Source of the DNA: Dryas octopetala
Lineage: Eukaryota; Streptophyta; Magnoliopsida; Rosales; Rosaceae
NCBI GenBank assembly: GCA_963921425.1
Contig: OY992833.1
Coordinates: 13,991,738 to 14,055,737 of the forward strand
Direction: 5' to 3'
DNA: 64,000 bases
Both the position numbers and the translations under genes were made by a program. Below, piece after piece: positions 44,732-56,317 of the stretch. A model generated the notes under the pieces. That model ran no database searches. It saw only the letters and a list, made by a program, of their open reading frames with translations, and had not been told where the DNA came from. Numbering within the stretch: position 1 is the stretch's first letter; the number at the start of each line of letters is the position of its first letter.

Positions 44732-45471
44732 GGCATAAATTCAATTTAGACACATAACTATATAAGTTATTTCAACGGGGTCCATGAACTTTAAAATATT
44801 TCAAATATACACCCGATCTATTATCTAAATTGAAAAATGAATTTCTGTCTATTGATTCGTTGAGAGATCAGTTAAATGACAGCTTGGCTTTTGCTGATTA
44901 GGATTACTTGACGACGTGGTGCTATCTCAGCAAACATTTTCCACCAAATGAGCGACACAGGCCCACAATTTATTAATAATAGAGAGAGTGAGAGTTTGTA
45001 GGCCCGTGTCAGGGGTTAGGTGGACCCGTATCGCTCATTTCCCGCCAAATGAGCGACACAAGTCCACCTAACCCCTGACACGGGTCCACAAAGTCATCAT
45101 CTCTTTCTCACTCGTTGAACACAAGTGAGAGATTTATATTCGAATTTGGGGGAACGTGATATTTTTTGGAGACTAAATGGTCAGGAGAGCGTTCGACGAG
45201 CGGGAAAGAGGTGATGAGTGTGTGGGCCCGTGTCAAGTGGACATGTGTTGCTCATTTGGCGGGAAATGTATGCTGAGTTGGTGCCACGTCGCCAATTAAT
45301 TCCCGTTAGCAAAAGCCAAGCTGACATTTAACTGATCTCTCAATAAATTGATAGACGAAATTTCATTTTTCAATTTACATAATAAATCAGGTGTATATTT
45401 GAAATATTTGAAAGTTCGTGGACCCCGTTGAAATAGCATATATAGTTATGTGTCTAAATTGAATTTATGCC
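44732..45471. mobile_element. Mutator-like foldback element with exact 9-bp target duplication
   Basis: The ends are ggcataaattcaatttagac and its reverse complement. Inverted similarity reaches more than 200 bp from each side, through ccgttgaaat and gccaagctg. TTAATTTTA flanks it exactly at 44723-44731 and 45472-45480. The middle holds a second strong hairpin near 44996-45095, built on gtgtcaggggttaggtgga and its complement. The open frames are not conserved coding. Confidence 0.85.
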
Positions 45472-45480
45472 TTAATTTTA

Positions 45481-46325
45481 AAAAGCTCATAAGATGGTCT
45501 TTCAATTCCCAAAAAAAAAAAATATTTTTGAAAACAAGTGGATAATTTATCCCAAAATGAAAATTTGAATTTTGTTAAAATAGTCCTAAGATTGCAAACA
45601 ACGTAAAACATAAGGACCACAATGAAAAAATGGAAAACACATACCAGAACCAAATGTTATTTCGGGATATAACACGTGGACCAAAAATGTAGTTTATACT
45701 CATTTGTACTATCAGGTTCTAAGGTACATCCGTCAGGTCATGGAGGAATTGCAACTGAAAGAAATGAAATTTGTATCAATACATCTAACAATTAACTTGC
45801 AATTTGATCGATCTATGTCCACTCGTTCTTTGTTGGTCTCATAATGAATAAGAGCTTAGAGAGAGTGATGAGAGTTTTGTGATGATCGATTTTGTTTTTT
45901 CCAAACTCAAGGATAGAGCGTTGAACACCCAAATAAGATGTTCAAAATCAAACACAGTATTTGAACACCAAACAAGCTTTGTTTCAATCCCTAACACATT
46001 TTTCCTTTTAGAATCATAAATCTTAGTATACCAATTTAACAAAATTACACCAATTCGATTAGCAAATTGTAACTTTATGAAATATAATATCACTTACTGA
46101 AAGTTATATTCGCAGTTAAATTAATTTTGTGATTCCTTTTTGAGTTTAGGATTGATAGTTTAGTTTCTAGGAATTATGGCTCATTAAAGCCCTAAATCCT
46201 AAATCCTACATTTTAAACCCTTATTTTGTAGGCATAAACCCTAAAACAATAATGCATCAATTCAACAAATTATAAATCAGAGAGAGTTTCATTTTTTTTT
46301 AATTAAATTCATTTTCAAATTCATT
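45481..46325. other. AT-rich intergenic stretch, no gene seen
   Basis: Positions 46186-46250 carry several aaaccctaaa / ccctaaatcc units resembling plant telomere-like boxes. Nothing else is supported. Confidence 0.5.
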
Positions 46326-48270
46326 CACTACCAAAAAATTGGCCAATAGGAACAAATTTTTAGCCATAGATAAAATTCTGTGACAAATTTCAATTCAGTC
46401 AATGCTATTCCCTTTATTAAGTTCAAACAACCCACCAATTGATGAGAATATGTGAGAATAGATCTCACAGATATTTATATCTATGTCTACAGATTAAAAA
46501 ATTAATTTATTCAATTATAATATATATATTTTTTTATAACTTTTTATATATATTCACATATATATATAAAACTAATTTTACAAGGGGTAAAATAGATGAT
46601 TACTCACTTTTGATGGACCCAAAGCCTGGCACACGTCAGATTGGGTCTTTTTCCTCACAAGTCAAACAACAACTCTACTCATGGAATTGAAAACTTTGTG
46701 GTGTTCTTCTGTTTTATTTGGTCCATTACAGAACTAGACTTGGGTGAAGGAAAGGAAAGAACCATAGATCTCCTAAATACTTTTGTTTATGAAAGGAAAA
46801 GAAAAGAACAAAACATCTCTGAACTAGACTTCTGTGTTCTTCTGCAGCTCATCTCCTAAATTTGTTGATGAAAGGAATTGAAAGGAACGATTCCGATACA
46901 TTGGGTGTCCTTGCTTACGGTCGGCAAAACTCTGCATATTTTCTCAATTATCTGGTGCGTATGTTAGTCCGCTTGATTTCTATTTTCTATTTTTTAAATG
47001 AAGCCCTCTTGATTGGATTTCTATTTTCGAATTTGGATTTCTATTTTCTAATTTTTAAATGAAGCCCTCTTGATTTAACTGGATGTAATTGGAATGAACT
47101 GTTTTGGTGCGGATTCAAACAACAACAACTTTAGCTATGAATTTGGTGTTTTTGTATGTTTTGCTTGGATTTTTTTTGAAGCTGTAAACATCCATAGATC
47201 AACGTTGTTGAGCTCTTTTAACAATCACATAACAATTGCCGCATATTTGGAACACTTAGTGACTCAATTTGCTTCAATTTTGTTTACAATTGCTGCAGCG
47301 TAGATAACCCCCAATACAATTTTAACATAATTGATTACAAAAGAGATCATGGAGTGCCCTTCCAATCAGCAAGATGAGTTCAGTTAAACCTTCCCTTGGA
47401 GCAGTTGATTGAATTGGAAGTTGGTTATCGTTAAAATCACCTTTAATCATCAAGGTATGTTCATTAAGTTGGTTCCTTTCCATTTACACTTATTGACAAT
47501 CGGCTTCACAAATACGTATAGTTTTTATTTTATTTTTTTGTTTTGGGCACTTATTGATCCATTACCATATCTTAGTTGTACTGTGATATCATAAACTTGT
47601 AATGGTAGGTAATATCTATCATTTTACCAAGGCATCCAAAGTGATTAATTGGGTTCAATTTTGTAATTATTGCAGCAACAATGGATAAAAGCTGGGTTAA
47701 ACTGGATAGGCTGAGTCCAGAATTCATTGCAGGATTACAGAATTTCATTGATCATTCATTACGTGTTGCTAGCCAAGATGGTTTGTTAAAGTGTCCATGT
47801 AAGCGTTGTTGTAACCGTGATTGGCTTCACCCTGGTTTGGTTAGTGATTGGCTTCACCCTGGTTTGGTTAGAGACCACTTGTATGTTGATGGGATGGATA
47901 CACATTACGAAGATAAATTATGGACTGCTCGAGAATCTCTGCCCGATCCAATTTTCAAGGATATTGATATAATAATTAATATATTTTATTGATATTGATT
48001 TACACAACTTTCAAGGAATTTTATATTTAATTATATCACAAATACTGTAGGTGATTATTTTATAGTTGTTGGAGATGGTAAGAAGTCAACATATTATCCC
48101 ACCGTTTTACACAAAATGTGAGTGAATGGCCTATACCCACCCAAATAGTACCCACTGACCCAGTTTTAGTAGCTGTTCCGTAGCTAGCTGGGTTAGACAT
48201 GGATATCAATGGAAAAATTGGGTAAAGCCCACAATGTGGACGGTGGCTGATGGCCAATTTTTTGGTAGTA
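46326..48270 (+). mobile_element. Small CACTA (En/Spm-type) element
   Basis: The left terminus is CACTACCAAAAAATTGGCC. The right terminus is its reverse complement, ggccaattttttggtagt, with the final G changed to A. The 3-bp sequence ATT flanks both ends (46323-46325 and 48271-48273), as expected for CACTA elements. At 1.95 kb, with only a transposase fragment inside, it is non-autonomous. A direct duplication around 46975-47075 (ttttaaatgaagccctcttgat twice) lies within it. Confidence 0.8.
47681..47992 (+). pseudogene. CACTA transposase N-terminal (Transpos_assoc-type) fragment
   Basis: It starts MDKSWVKLDRLSPEFIAG and contains LKCPCKRCCNRDWLH, the Cys-rich pattern of the transposase-associated domain found at the N-terminus of plant CACTA transposases. 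A possible acceptor, tattgcag, lies 6 bp before the ATG. A 27-bp direct repeat gives DWLHPGLV twice within the domain. The frame ends after 103 codons, and the catalytic region is missing from the element. It could make a short peptide but not a transposase. Confidence 0.75.
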
Positions 48271-48273
48271 ATT

Positions 48274-49963
48274 AAATTTTTAGCATCGTGTTTACAATTG
48301 AGTTAGGATGTAGGTGTCTAGCTAAAGCCCTAGAGCCCTAAATTCTAAATCGAAACCCTAAACCCTAAAATAATACTCAAATGTCTATAAGAATTACATT
48401 TATCTCAATCACTGAGTTTGCTTTTCATTTCACTTTTGGATTTTGTTGATTGCGTATGGTTTATGGTTTAGCCATAAGCTCCAGAACCACGATTTTGTAC
48501 CCTAACCCCAAAAGAGCACTTAAATAATATTAAACTATACTCTAATAAACCTCAATAACCCATTAATCAACATAATAAGTATAAAAATAAAAAAAGTTGG
48601 CTGATCGAACAACGTCAAGGAAAAATTAGTATTAAGCCATAAAGTGGGGCCTATAAATAAATAAAATTTTACATGGTTTTATAAATTAAACACACAATTT
48701 TTGTGTCGCTTTTCTAATGTAAAATTTGTTCTAAATTAAATTTCAAACTGACAAGAAGGTAAAGCTAGGTAGATAACTTGTTATTAGTTTAGAAATAACG
48801 ATATATCAATACTAATTGTTTTAACAAATTTCACTAAAACCAAAACTAGGGCAATAAAATAAGTATTAATCTTTATCGACCAGAGCATACTTACAGTATA
48901 AATGTAATAGTAAATGAGTTTTTAGATGATCAAATATATATTTGAGGGAGCCAATATGCATATTTATTCAAAAAAATTACCATTGCATATATTATTAAAA
49001 TTGTCAGTAAATTGAAAAGAGCTACATAGAGGCTTTGGGGGCCATGACTGACCTACATGAATTAGATCTTCTTTAAAACTGAATCTTTAACTCATAGTAA
49101 TTCATCCTGTAACCCTCTTTCCATGAACATAACATTAAAAAAATGGTTGCATGGAAAGATTGATTAAAAGTCACTATATTTTCCAAAAAAAAAAAAATCA
49201 TTGTATTCAAGCAACTCTTTATTCAAATTAAAGTCACTATATTTCCTTTTCTACAGAACGGTCACTATATTATTTTCAATACAAGGATACAGTTTATTCA
49301 TATCTTTTAGTTCCTAGCTTAAGAGATAAAAAAAAAAAAAAAAAAAAAAGGTTCTTGTTTAAATTTAAGAAGCAGATTATTTAAAAAAACATTAGAATTT
49401 ATTTAAGAGTATAGATAATTCTTTTTTATCTAATGGCCAAAATAATAATTCTTTTTTATCTAACTAAATGTATAATATTGAAAAATGAAAAAAAAAATGT
49501 TTACACCACTATTAAATAGATAATTCTTTTTTATCTAAATAAATGGATAATATTGAAAAATAAAACTAAATAGACAATTGGTCAATTGCATTGTACGTGA
49601 ATACAGTAGCTTCTAATTAAGGAATGTGCTCCTTCATAAAATAAGTTGTTTTTGTAAAACATTTTAATTAAGTGCAATTATGGAATTCTATTGAAAGATG
49701 AACGTTCATCTTGCAACAGCACAGAAATTAAACACTAAGGAACTTCGATAAATTAATGTCCCTTATTTTTTATTTTTTTAATGGCCCTTGTTTAAACCGA
49801 TAGATTTTGAAATAATTTTATGCGTTAAACAAAAAGTTAAGTGCATTAATAAAAACTTGTTAATTTGATGATTAAAGTATGACAAAGGGTAACTACCTTA
49901 AAAACCTTATAGTATATATTTACGTGTAAAACTAAAAACATTTCAAAAAAACAAAAGGTGTAA
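48274..49963. other. AT-rich intergenic stretch before the secreted-protein gene
   Basis: Telomere-like aaaccctaaaccctaaaat occurs near 48352-48371. Positions 49430-49570 hold two or three related copies of attcttttttatcta, joined with ataatattgaaaaat. An A run lies at 49329-49348. No gene is seen. The last 60 bp contain the likely promoter of the next gene, with TATATA at about 49913-49919. Confidence 0.5.
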
Positions 49964-50311
49964 ATGGAGAAAAATTATTTGAGAGTCCTACTTATGGTGT
50001 TAATATTGGGATGGATTGTCCTTATCCAATTTGTAGTGCAAGCAGAAGATCATGCTCCCCCTCTCTCTCTGTTGACTTCACTTCCCACCCATCGTCTTCC
50101 ACACTCTACAAATGATGAGCTAATTAGAGCCATTATACGTGTTTATAATGGTTATCTTAACAAGGAAAATCACAATGCTAGATATTTTCAATGTATGACT
50201 CAAAATATGGGAAATTGTCTACATCATGAATCAGAAGAAGAGTTTGTGGAATGTATGGAGCGTCATATCAAAGATTGTCTTAAAAAACACAAATATATGA
50301 AACATTACTAG
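49964..50311 (+). CDS. Small secreted protein with four cysteines, family unknown
   Basis: A single-exon frame of 115 codons. Residues 1-27 are a basic start followed by a long hydrophobic run (VLLMVLILGWIVLIQFVV) ending QA, a good signal peptide with cleavage before EDH. The mature part of about 88 residues has its only four cysteines near the end, in the symmetrical pattern C-x7-C-x11-C-x7-C, with a charged ESEEEFVE stretch between the pairs and a basic tail (KKHKYMKHY). Such spacing could hold two helices together by disulfides. I do not recognise a thionin, defensin, LTP or ECA1 pattern. The ATG is preceded by an A-rich leader and a TATATA about 45 bp upstream. A LINE relic follows 240 bp downstream. 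It could be a secreted signal or defence peptide; that is inference. Confidence 0.6.
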   Translation: MEKNYLRVLLMVLILGWIVLIQFVVQAEDHAPPLSLLTSLPTHRLPHSTNDELIRAIIRVYNGYLNKENHNARYFQCMTQNMGNCLHHESEEEFVECMERHIKDCLKKHKYMKHY

Positions 50312-50547
50312 TGTACATTTGGTGGTACATAATCTATAAAGGAAAAATTTAGATTTGGTATGAAAATCTTACTCTATTCTCTTTGTTCAACATTGACACC
50401 AATCAAAATTACACACAAGCATGCATACATTTGTATATATCATACATCATATATGCATATAATTATTAAAATTAATTACATATTTTAAAGGGTATTTTAA
50501 AGGGATATTAAACAATAATGATTGGGTTTGTGTGGTAAATTATACCT

Positions 50548-50676
50548 ACTACAGGGAGTAGAATGCAGCTGCTAATCACTTGGCTTCTTTGAGATTTGAT
50601 TTGGAGTTGGGTGTTCATTTTATGGCTTCCCCTCCTATATGTAGTTTGATGTTTGTTGATGTCACTAGTTGTTGAA
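50548..50676 (+). pseudogene. LINE RNase H domain relic
   Basis: It reads YRE, a stop, then NAAANHLASLRFDLELGVHF and ASPPICSL, ending at a stop. This is the C-terminal end of a plant L1-type RNase H domain (usual form YREGNxAADHLA). Only the last ~42 codons remain. Confidence 0.55.
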
Positions 50677-50759
50677 TCTACTATATATATGTGCAGTGGA
50701 AAATAAGTCCTTAAGAGTTTTATGTAATGATAAAAATATTTAATAATTAAAAGCATGGA

Positions 50760-51530
50760 TATTTAAAATTTGTCAAATCTAGTCTTTAAGAACCTTATTT
50801 ACAGCTGAATCCAAAGCTTTAAAATTTGTTTCCAGTGTGCCAGAGAACTGATTATATATCGATAGAAACATATCAATTCATGAAAAACAAGGAGAATCAC
50901 AAATTAATCAATACAACTACAAATTGATCAAAAAAATTAGGGAATAATGTATATAATTATTGATATTATTATAATTAATAAATATATGTATTTATTATAT
51001 AATAAAACAAATCGGGCGGGCCGGTTGTAATTGGGCGGTAGGAAGCCCAACCCGTAACCTACCCACCTCATGCTGTCATGCATGTCGTGCCCAACCGAGT
51101 TGATGGGCCAATTTTTGAACTGATATGTGGGCCCGAACCAAGCCTACCCATCATAGTTTAGGCCGCCAGTTTTGCAGGCCGGCCGATTTTGTGCCCAGGC
51201 CTAGTTTTTACTACCCTTTTTGACGTAAGTTTTGACGCAAAGGCGGCGCTTTCTAGTCTTATTATTTTTATTTAAAATTTTTGGGAAACGAGGTCGTTTT
51301 GTTCATTTACCTATTTCATTGTTTTAATGAAACGGTAGGGATAGACATTTAAACCATGCACCAAAAAAATCGGCTAGACCGAACCGGTAAAAAACTGTGT
51401 TGACCGAAAAAAGTCAACATCGGAAAGAAAATCGGACCGGACTGGTTCCAACTGGTTCTAGTTTCACACCTCCTTTAACCAAACTGGACTGGACCGGACA
51501 ATTAAAAATATATATTTATACAATTTTTTG
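50760..51530. other. Intergenic repeats without a gene
   Basis: Positions 51010-51195 are GC-rich with gggcgg, cccaacc and ggcccg motifs, and 51365-51475 are rich in gaccgaaccgg and ggaccgga motifs. Both look like degenerate dispersed repeats. No ends could be defined. Confidence 0.4.
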
Positions 51531-52341
51531 TCACACCCCGAACCCCGAGTATGCCACAGAGACACCCACCTTGAATGCTTCGAGAGATTAATACCACTAA
51601 ATTAAGTTAATCCCCCAAGATACACGTAAAGTAAAAATAAAACTTATTTATAAAAACAATCTCCAAGGTTTCGATAATTCATTGCAACCTTAAAAATTAA
51701 ATAAATTTGAAATACATAACAAGCATAAAATAAATGTTTCAAAGCTACGTAAATGTAAAATCAAAGTGAATAACTCAAAACTATCTCCAATTAATGGAGG
51801 AAAAATCAATAAAGCATACTCGACAAGAGAAAATCAATTAAATGACATCACCAATTGAATTCAGGAAGTTGACAAGTCCAGAGATGCTACTCTATTCGAC
51901 ATTCGTCCAAGTTTGTCTCTTTACCGTGCTTTGTACCTATAAAAACATCCAATAAACAAGAAACAAAACAAATGTAGAGGGTAAGCATCACATACGATTA
52001 TAGCTTCCCCTCAGGGGACCCTGCTAAGTTTGAAAACCAAAAAACCTTTTTTTAGTGTAAATTATTTTCTTACAGATCCTCAAATCATCAAAATAAATTA
52101 TTCAAAACCTTTTCTTTGAAATCATTTCAAAACATTTATGACTCGGCTGCACATGACATATTATAATCATGCAATTCCATAAAAAATCATTCATACCTAA
52201 TAGTCGATACACAATGGTACAACTATAATGTCAGTCGTAATAAATAAATAATTACCATAATGAGAGTGCCACAGTAAACAGAGATAGGAACTCAAAATTG
52301 AGTAACCGTACCACTGCCACATAATCAGTTATAGGCATATG
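51531..52341. mobile_element. LTR-like sequence hosting the 6.9 kb CACTA element, left part
   Basis: It begins tgtcacaccccgaaccccga, a form common at the ends of plant LTRs. Low-complexity and non-coding sequence follows, including ggtaagcatcacatacg. The CACTA element interrupts it at 52342, and the sequence resumes at 59211 with the same ATG duplication. Family and orientation are not settled. Confidence 0.4.
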
Positions 52342-52559
52342 CACTACTACAAAAAAGCTCATACATATCACTACATTAATATCAGTTTTAAAGGTATTCG
52401 ATATAATAGGGTTTTTAATATCGCTTATGTGTTTTTTTTTCAAAAACTGATATATATAATATTTTATAAATCACCAAGTTTTTCAATATGATATCTTAAG
52501 TTTTTCAATTTACTTAACTATTCATTAAAAGTGATATCTAAAGTAAAAAACTGATCGCA

Positions 52560-53160
52560 AGCTTAGTGCCAAGAAAAAAGGCGCTACTGTTCATAGAACT
52601 TAATTTTTTTTTTTTGCCTAAAACAGAACTCAAAACACGACCTACACTCACTTCTGTGACTCTGATAGAGCCACATCCAGACACACTCACACTCTCTCTT
52701 TCATCGCTACCTCCTTCATCTCGACGATCTCCTTCATCGCTAGGTACTCCTCTCATCGATCTCCTTCTACTCTCTATTTCTCTCTTTTGTTTCTCACTCA
52801 AGCCCTTACTCCTCTCATCTCTCTCAACAAAACCTAGGTCAACCTGATATCAGCTCGTCTCTTTTCTATGCGAATCCCTGGGGTTAGATTTCTTCCATCT
52901 CTCTCTCTCTCTGTTCTCTCTTTCTCTTCTTCTTTCACCGTTTCTTTACTTCCCTCTATATCTCTCCTTTTCGCAATCCTTATCTCTCTTTCTGAAAACC
53001 TAGGTCAAATCTATAGTGAGAATTTGAAGCCCTGGTACCTACGAACAACCTGGAAAGAAAGTGTCGTTCATCATCTCCGGTACCTGCGCCGTCACCCTGA
53101 GCTTCAGGTTACTCATCTATTAATTTCTTATTTATTTTCTTTTAGGTTTTGTTGATACGG
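52560..53160 (+). other. Pyrimidine-rich 5' part of the Pack-CACTA element
   Basis: Rich in ctctctttc on the + strand, with an open frame at 52868-53155 that ends in a possible splice donor (cttcag|gttact). It may be captured 5' untranslated or promoter sequence. No protein family is recognised, and the matching - strand frame is a mirror of the pyrimidine tract. Exon-like pieces at 53281-53452 and 54025-54098 also could not be assigned. Confidence 0.3.
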
Positions 53161-54451
53161 CCTGGAACGTTGGGGTTTCCATACTTCATTTGTTTTTTAT
53201 TTTTGTGATTCAATTTGGTTTGTGATTTTATTAGTTAATTTTTCTATTTAATACATTTGAGATTACTTTAGGGTTTATGACTCTAGGCGTGGGAGGACAG
53301 AGGTGGTTCCTGTTGAGATTACTTGCATCCTGTATTTGTTTGACAATGTTCAGCGGGAACAAGCCAAGTTGAAGACAGCATTCACAATGGTTATTACAAG
53401 TTGAACAATGGCAAGTTGAAGATTGAAAGTTGGCATTGTTGTCTTCACAGGTAAGCTTACATTTTGTTTAATATAAAATGTCTTGTTAGATCTAGATTGC
53501 TGGGATGATATTTTCATATGTTAATTGTGTAAACTCAAAGTATAATAATCCTCCACTGATCCATCTTGCCAAGTTCCCATGTTCCTTTGAGGTTGCTTTT
53601 ACTTTTTGAAGCATTATTCAAATATCCAATGCTACAGCACCAATCAAGTTGTTATGGATCTATTGATATACTCAAGTTGTTATGGATGTAGAATGAAATC
53701 AATTTGGTATTTGTTCATGTCATAGAAAGCATTTGGAGCTAATTTGTTTGGTAAAGATCAACCCCATGCTATGTAGTGTTTAAGCTAGAAAGTACTTCAT
53801 CATCCTAGATTCCAGCGGTAAATCCATTTCTTATTCTTTGTTGTAAGATAATTATTTGTGAATGATTTTCCAGTCTGACCTACAAGTTGAATTCCCATGA
53901 AAACAAAATAGCATAATTAATTGGGTAGTAATGACTAGTTATGTTGTTTGTCTCGTACTTTCCCTAACCAAAATAGGAGTGAAAAACAAAAGATAAATGT
54001 ATTATGTATTTTTTTTTTGTTCAGGTTAGGAATAACCCTGCTGCATTGCTTGCTTTATGCTGGTAGTATTGGGCTTCTGATGGGTTAGGATCCAAGGTAT
54101 TATTTGCTCACTCTATTTATACTCTCTAAATTGTGTCGTATTTCACCTATTTCTTTTTGGTAGGTTTTTCCTTTTTAAATTGTTGAACATTCCCTGTTTG
54201 GCTTTCCTCAGGATATGGTTCTTCTTCCTTACAAGGATAGGATTTGACCTTGATGGTAATCGGGTATGTGTAACAATCTGTAGACCATTTTTTTGTTGTT
54301 TACTTGGGTTCAAGTAGGAAAAATGACATGGTTATTATTCATAAGAAAATACAATCTCATATTGTGTATTGTTGTATATAACCTTTTAAGTTATATAGGT
54401 TAATTGTCTTGTCTGCCGCCTATTGCTGTTACTGTTGCCACTGTGTTCTAG

Positions 54452-54839
54452 AAAGCTACAAAGTGGTCAGAGCGAAAGGAGGCTGTTGCAGAGCTAACCA
54501 AGCTTGCTTCAACTAAAAGAATATCCCCTGGTGATTTTACAGAAATCTGTCTGACGTTAAAGAAGGTACTTATTTATTTTTAGTTGAACAAACTATTTTC
54601 ATCTTCCAACCTCAACATTGTCCTTTGTCAATTGCATTTCCAATGTAACAGTACAGCTGATCTACCACATAAATGATTTTTTTATCCTCTACAATCCCTT
54701 TCTCGCAATGCCTATCTTTTTCCCGCAGCTCATAACAGATGTGAACATAGCTATTGCAATTGAAGCCATCTAAGCTATTGGAAATCTTGCCAAGGGTTTA
54801 AGAACTCATTTTTCTGGGAGTTCACATTTCTATTGCCAG
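54452..54839 (+). pseudogene. Captured MOR1/GEM1-type TOG-domain gene fragment
   Basis: Exon 54452-54565 (38 codons) reads KATKWSERKEAVAELTKLAS and ends CLTLKK before a GT donor. After an intron, exon 54729-54839 reads LITDVNIAIAIEAI, a stop, then AIGNLAKGLRTHFSGSSHF. This matches a TOG domain of the plant XMAP215-family protein MOR1/GEM1, which promotes microtubule growth. The stop (TAA at 54771-54773) stands where the family has Gln, and a one-base loss near 54828 breaks the frame before the LLP that should follow. The rest of this protein of about 2000 residues is absent. Splice sites remain, so the capture was of genomic DNA and not of a cDNA. Confidence 0.85.
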
Positions 54840-56317
54840 GTTTACTTGTAAGTTTGTTTGCTTACTTTTTACCTTAGGAAAGGAAGGAGCATTTATTGGT
54901 ATAATTTGTTCTAAGAATAATATGACAAATTTTAAACCCTCTCCAATGTTTCAACTGTAAAATCAAAGCTCCTATAAAAATCTGTACAAATCAAAGTGAT
55001 TAAATGAATTGGTGTGTGGTAATTAAAGCATATGGTTACCTTTTTTTCAACTAATTTCCTAATCATTTTTGAGGTAGATGGTTCTTTACATGTTGAGTTG
55101 AGGTTTTGTTTAAGCCCCGATTTGAAAGAATCCATTGAGAGTATGTATAAAGGTCAACTATAATTTTTCTTCCTGATGCTATTACATACATGGTTTCTTA
55201 TATATGATATTTTGTAATTTTGATCTATCTGAAGTAATGAATATAGTCCTCTCCCCTGAGGTTGGAGTCTCCACAACCAAGAAATTAAGAAACAATATGT
55301 TGAGAAAGAAATAACTAAATTCTTTTTACTTTATTCTACATTCTCTTAAGGAGGCCCTTAGAAATTATTATAGAAGCCTAGTGCTTTATCTAATGACATA
55401 ACCAAATTCAAAATTTTTGATGTTTAATGATTTATTTTTTCTTATGTTTGTGTAGCAGACAGTTCTCATTCGAGTGGGTAGTTGTCCTATGAATCAGTTC
55501 ATTGTGCTGATATAACTTTATTTCTCACATATTATATTTTTTGTTTACTTAATGCAGGGATTAAATATGCAACAAGGTTTTCAAGAAACTTTCGAAGATG
55601 TTTGGTGTTGTCAATACTTGAGGGAAAAAGAACTCTCAAAACATACACATTCAGATTTCTCCTTGTGGTAAAAGTGCTACTCGGAGTTGTAGGATGAAAC
55701 CCAATTTAAAAGCAACTCTAAACCACCCATCTTCTCATTGTATCTCAAATTCTGATACTCAGCTTTTCCACCGAGTCACTGGTACACTACCTTTCTTAGC
55801 TTCTTTTACTCATTCTGAATTTGTTTTTTTTTTTTCTTCTTTTTCTTTATGGAATTACTTGTTTATGGACTATGGTCATCTATATTTTTTGTGTGTGTGT
55901 GTGTGTTTTCATAACCAATACATCAATGATGTTGCTTCTATTTTCCTCCCCTGTTAAAAAAATATGCTTGAAAGTGGCATTTAGATTTGGTTATTTATTT
56001 ATTGTTTTCAGCCTTGTATTTTACTAACAAGTTCAGTGCCTGAATGTAACCACTCTTTGATATAAGTCCACTCTTTGATCAACCTACATGGCAGCTCGTT
56101 TTCAGCAAGGAAAAAGCGATCGTGTTTTCTTGGTGCCTTACAATTCTGGGTAAGGGTGTTTAGATGATTAACTGACTTTCTTGAACCTTTTTTATGCCTG
56201 CCATTTATTCATGCATGCTAATTATAGTGCTACCCTTTTTGAAGGTCGCATTGGATGCTGACCATAATTACTGAAGATAAACATTGTACTGTTTGCATAA
56301 ATGTTTACTGAAGATAA

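Noticed and set aside
48340..48372. Interstitial telomere array
   Set aside because: There are only two to three aaaccct units, too few to call more than telomere-like boxes.
52538..52847. Frames on both strands in the 5' part of the Pack-CACTA element
   Set aside because: The sequence is low-complexity CTC/GAG with no domain, and both strands are equally open.
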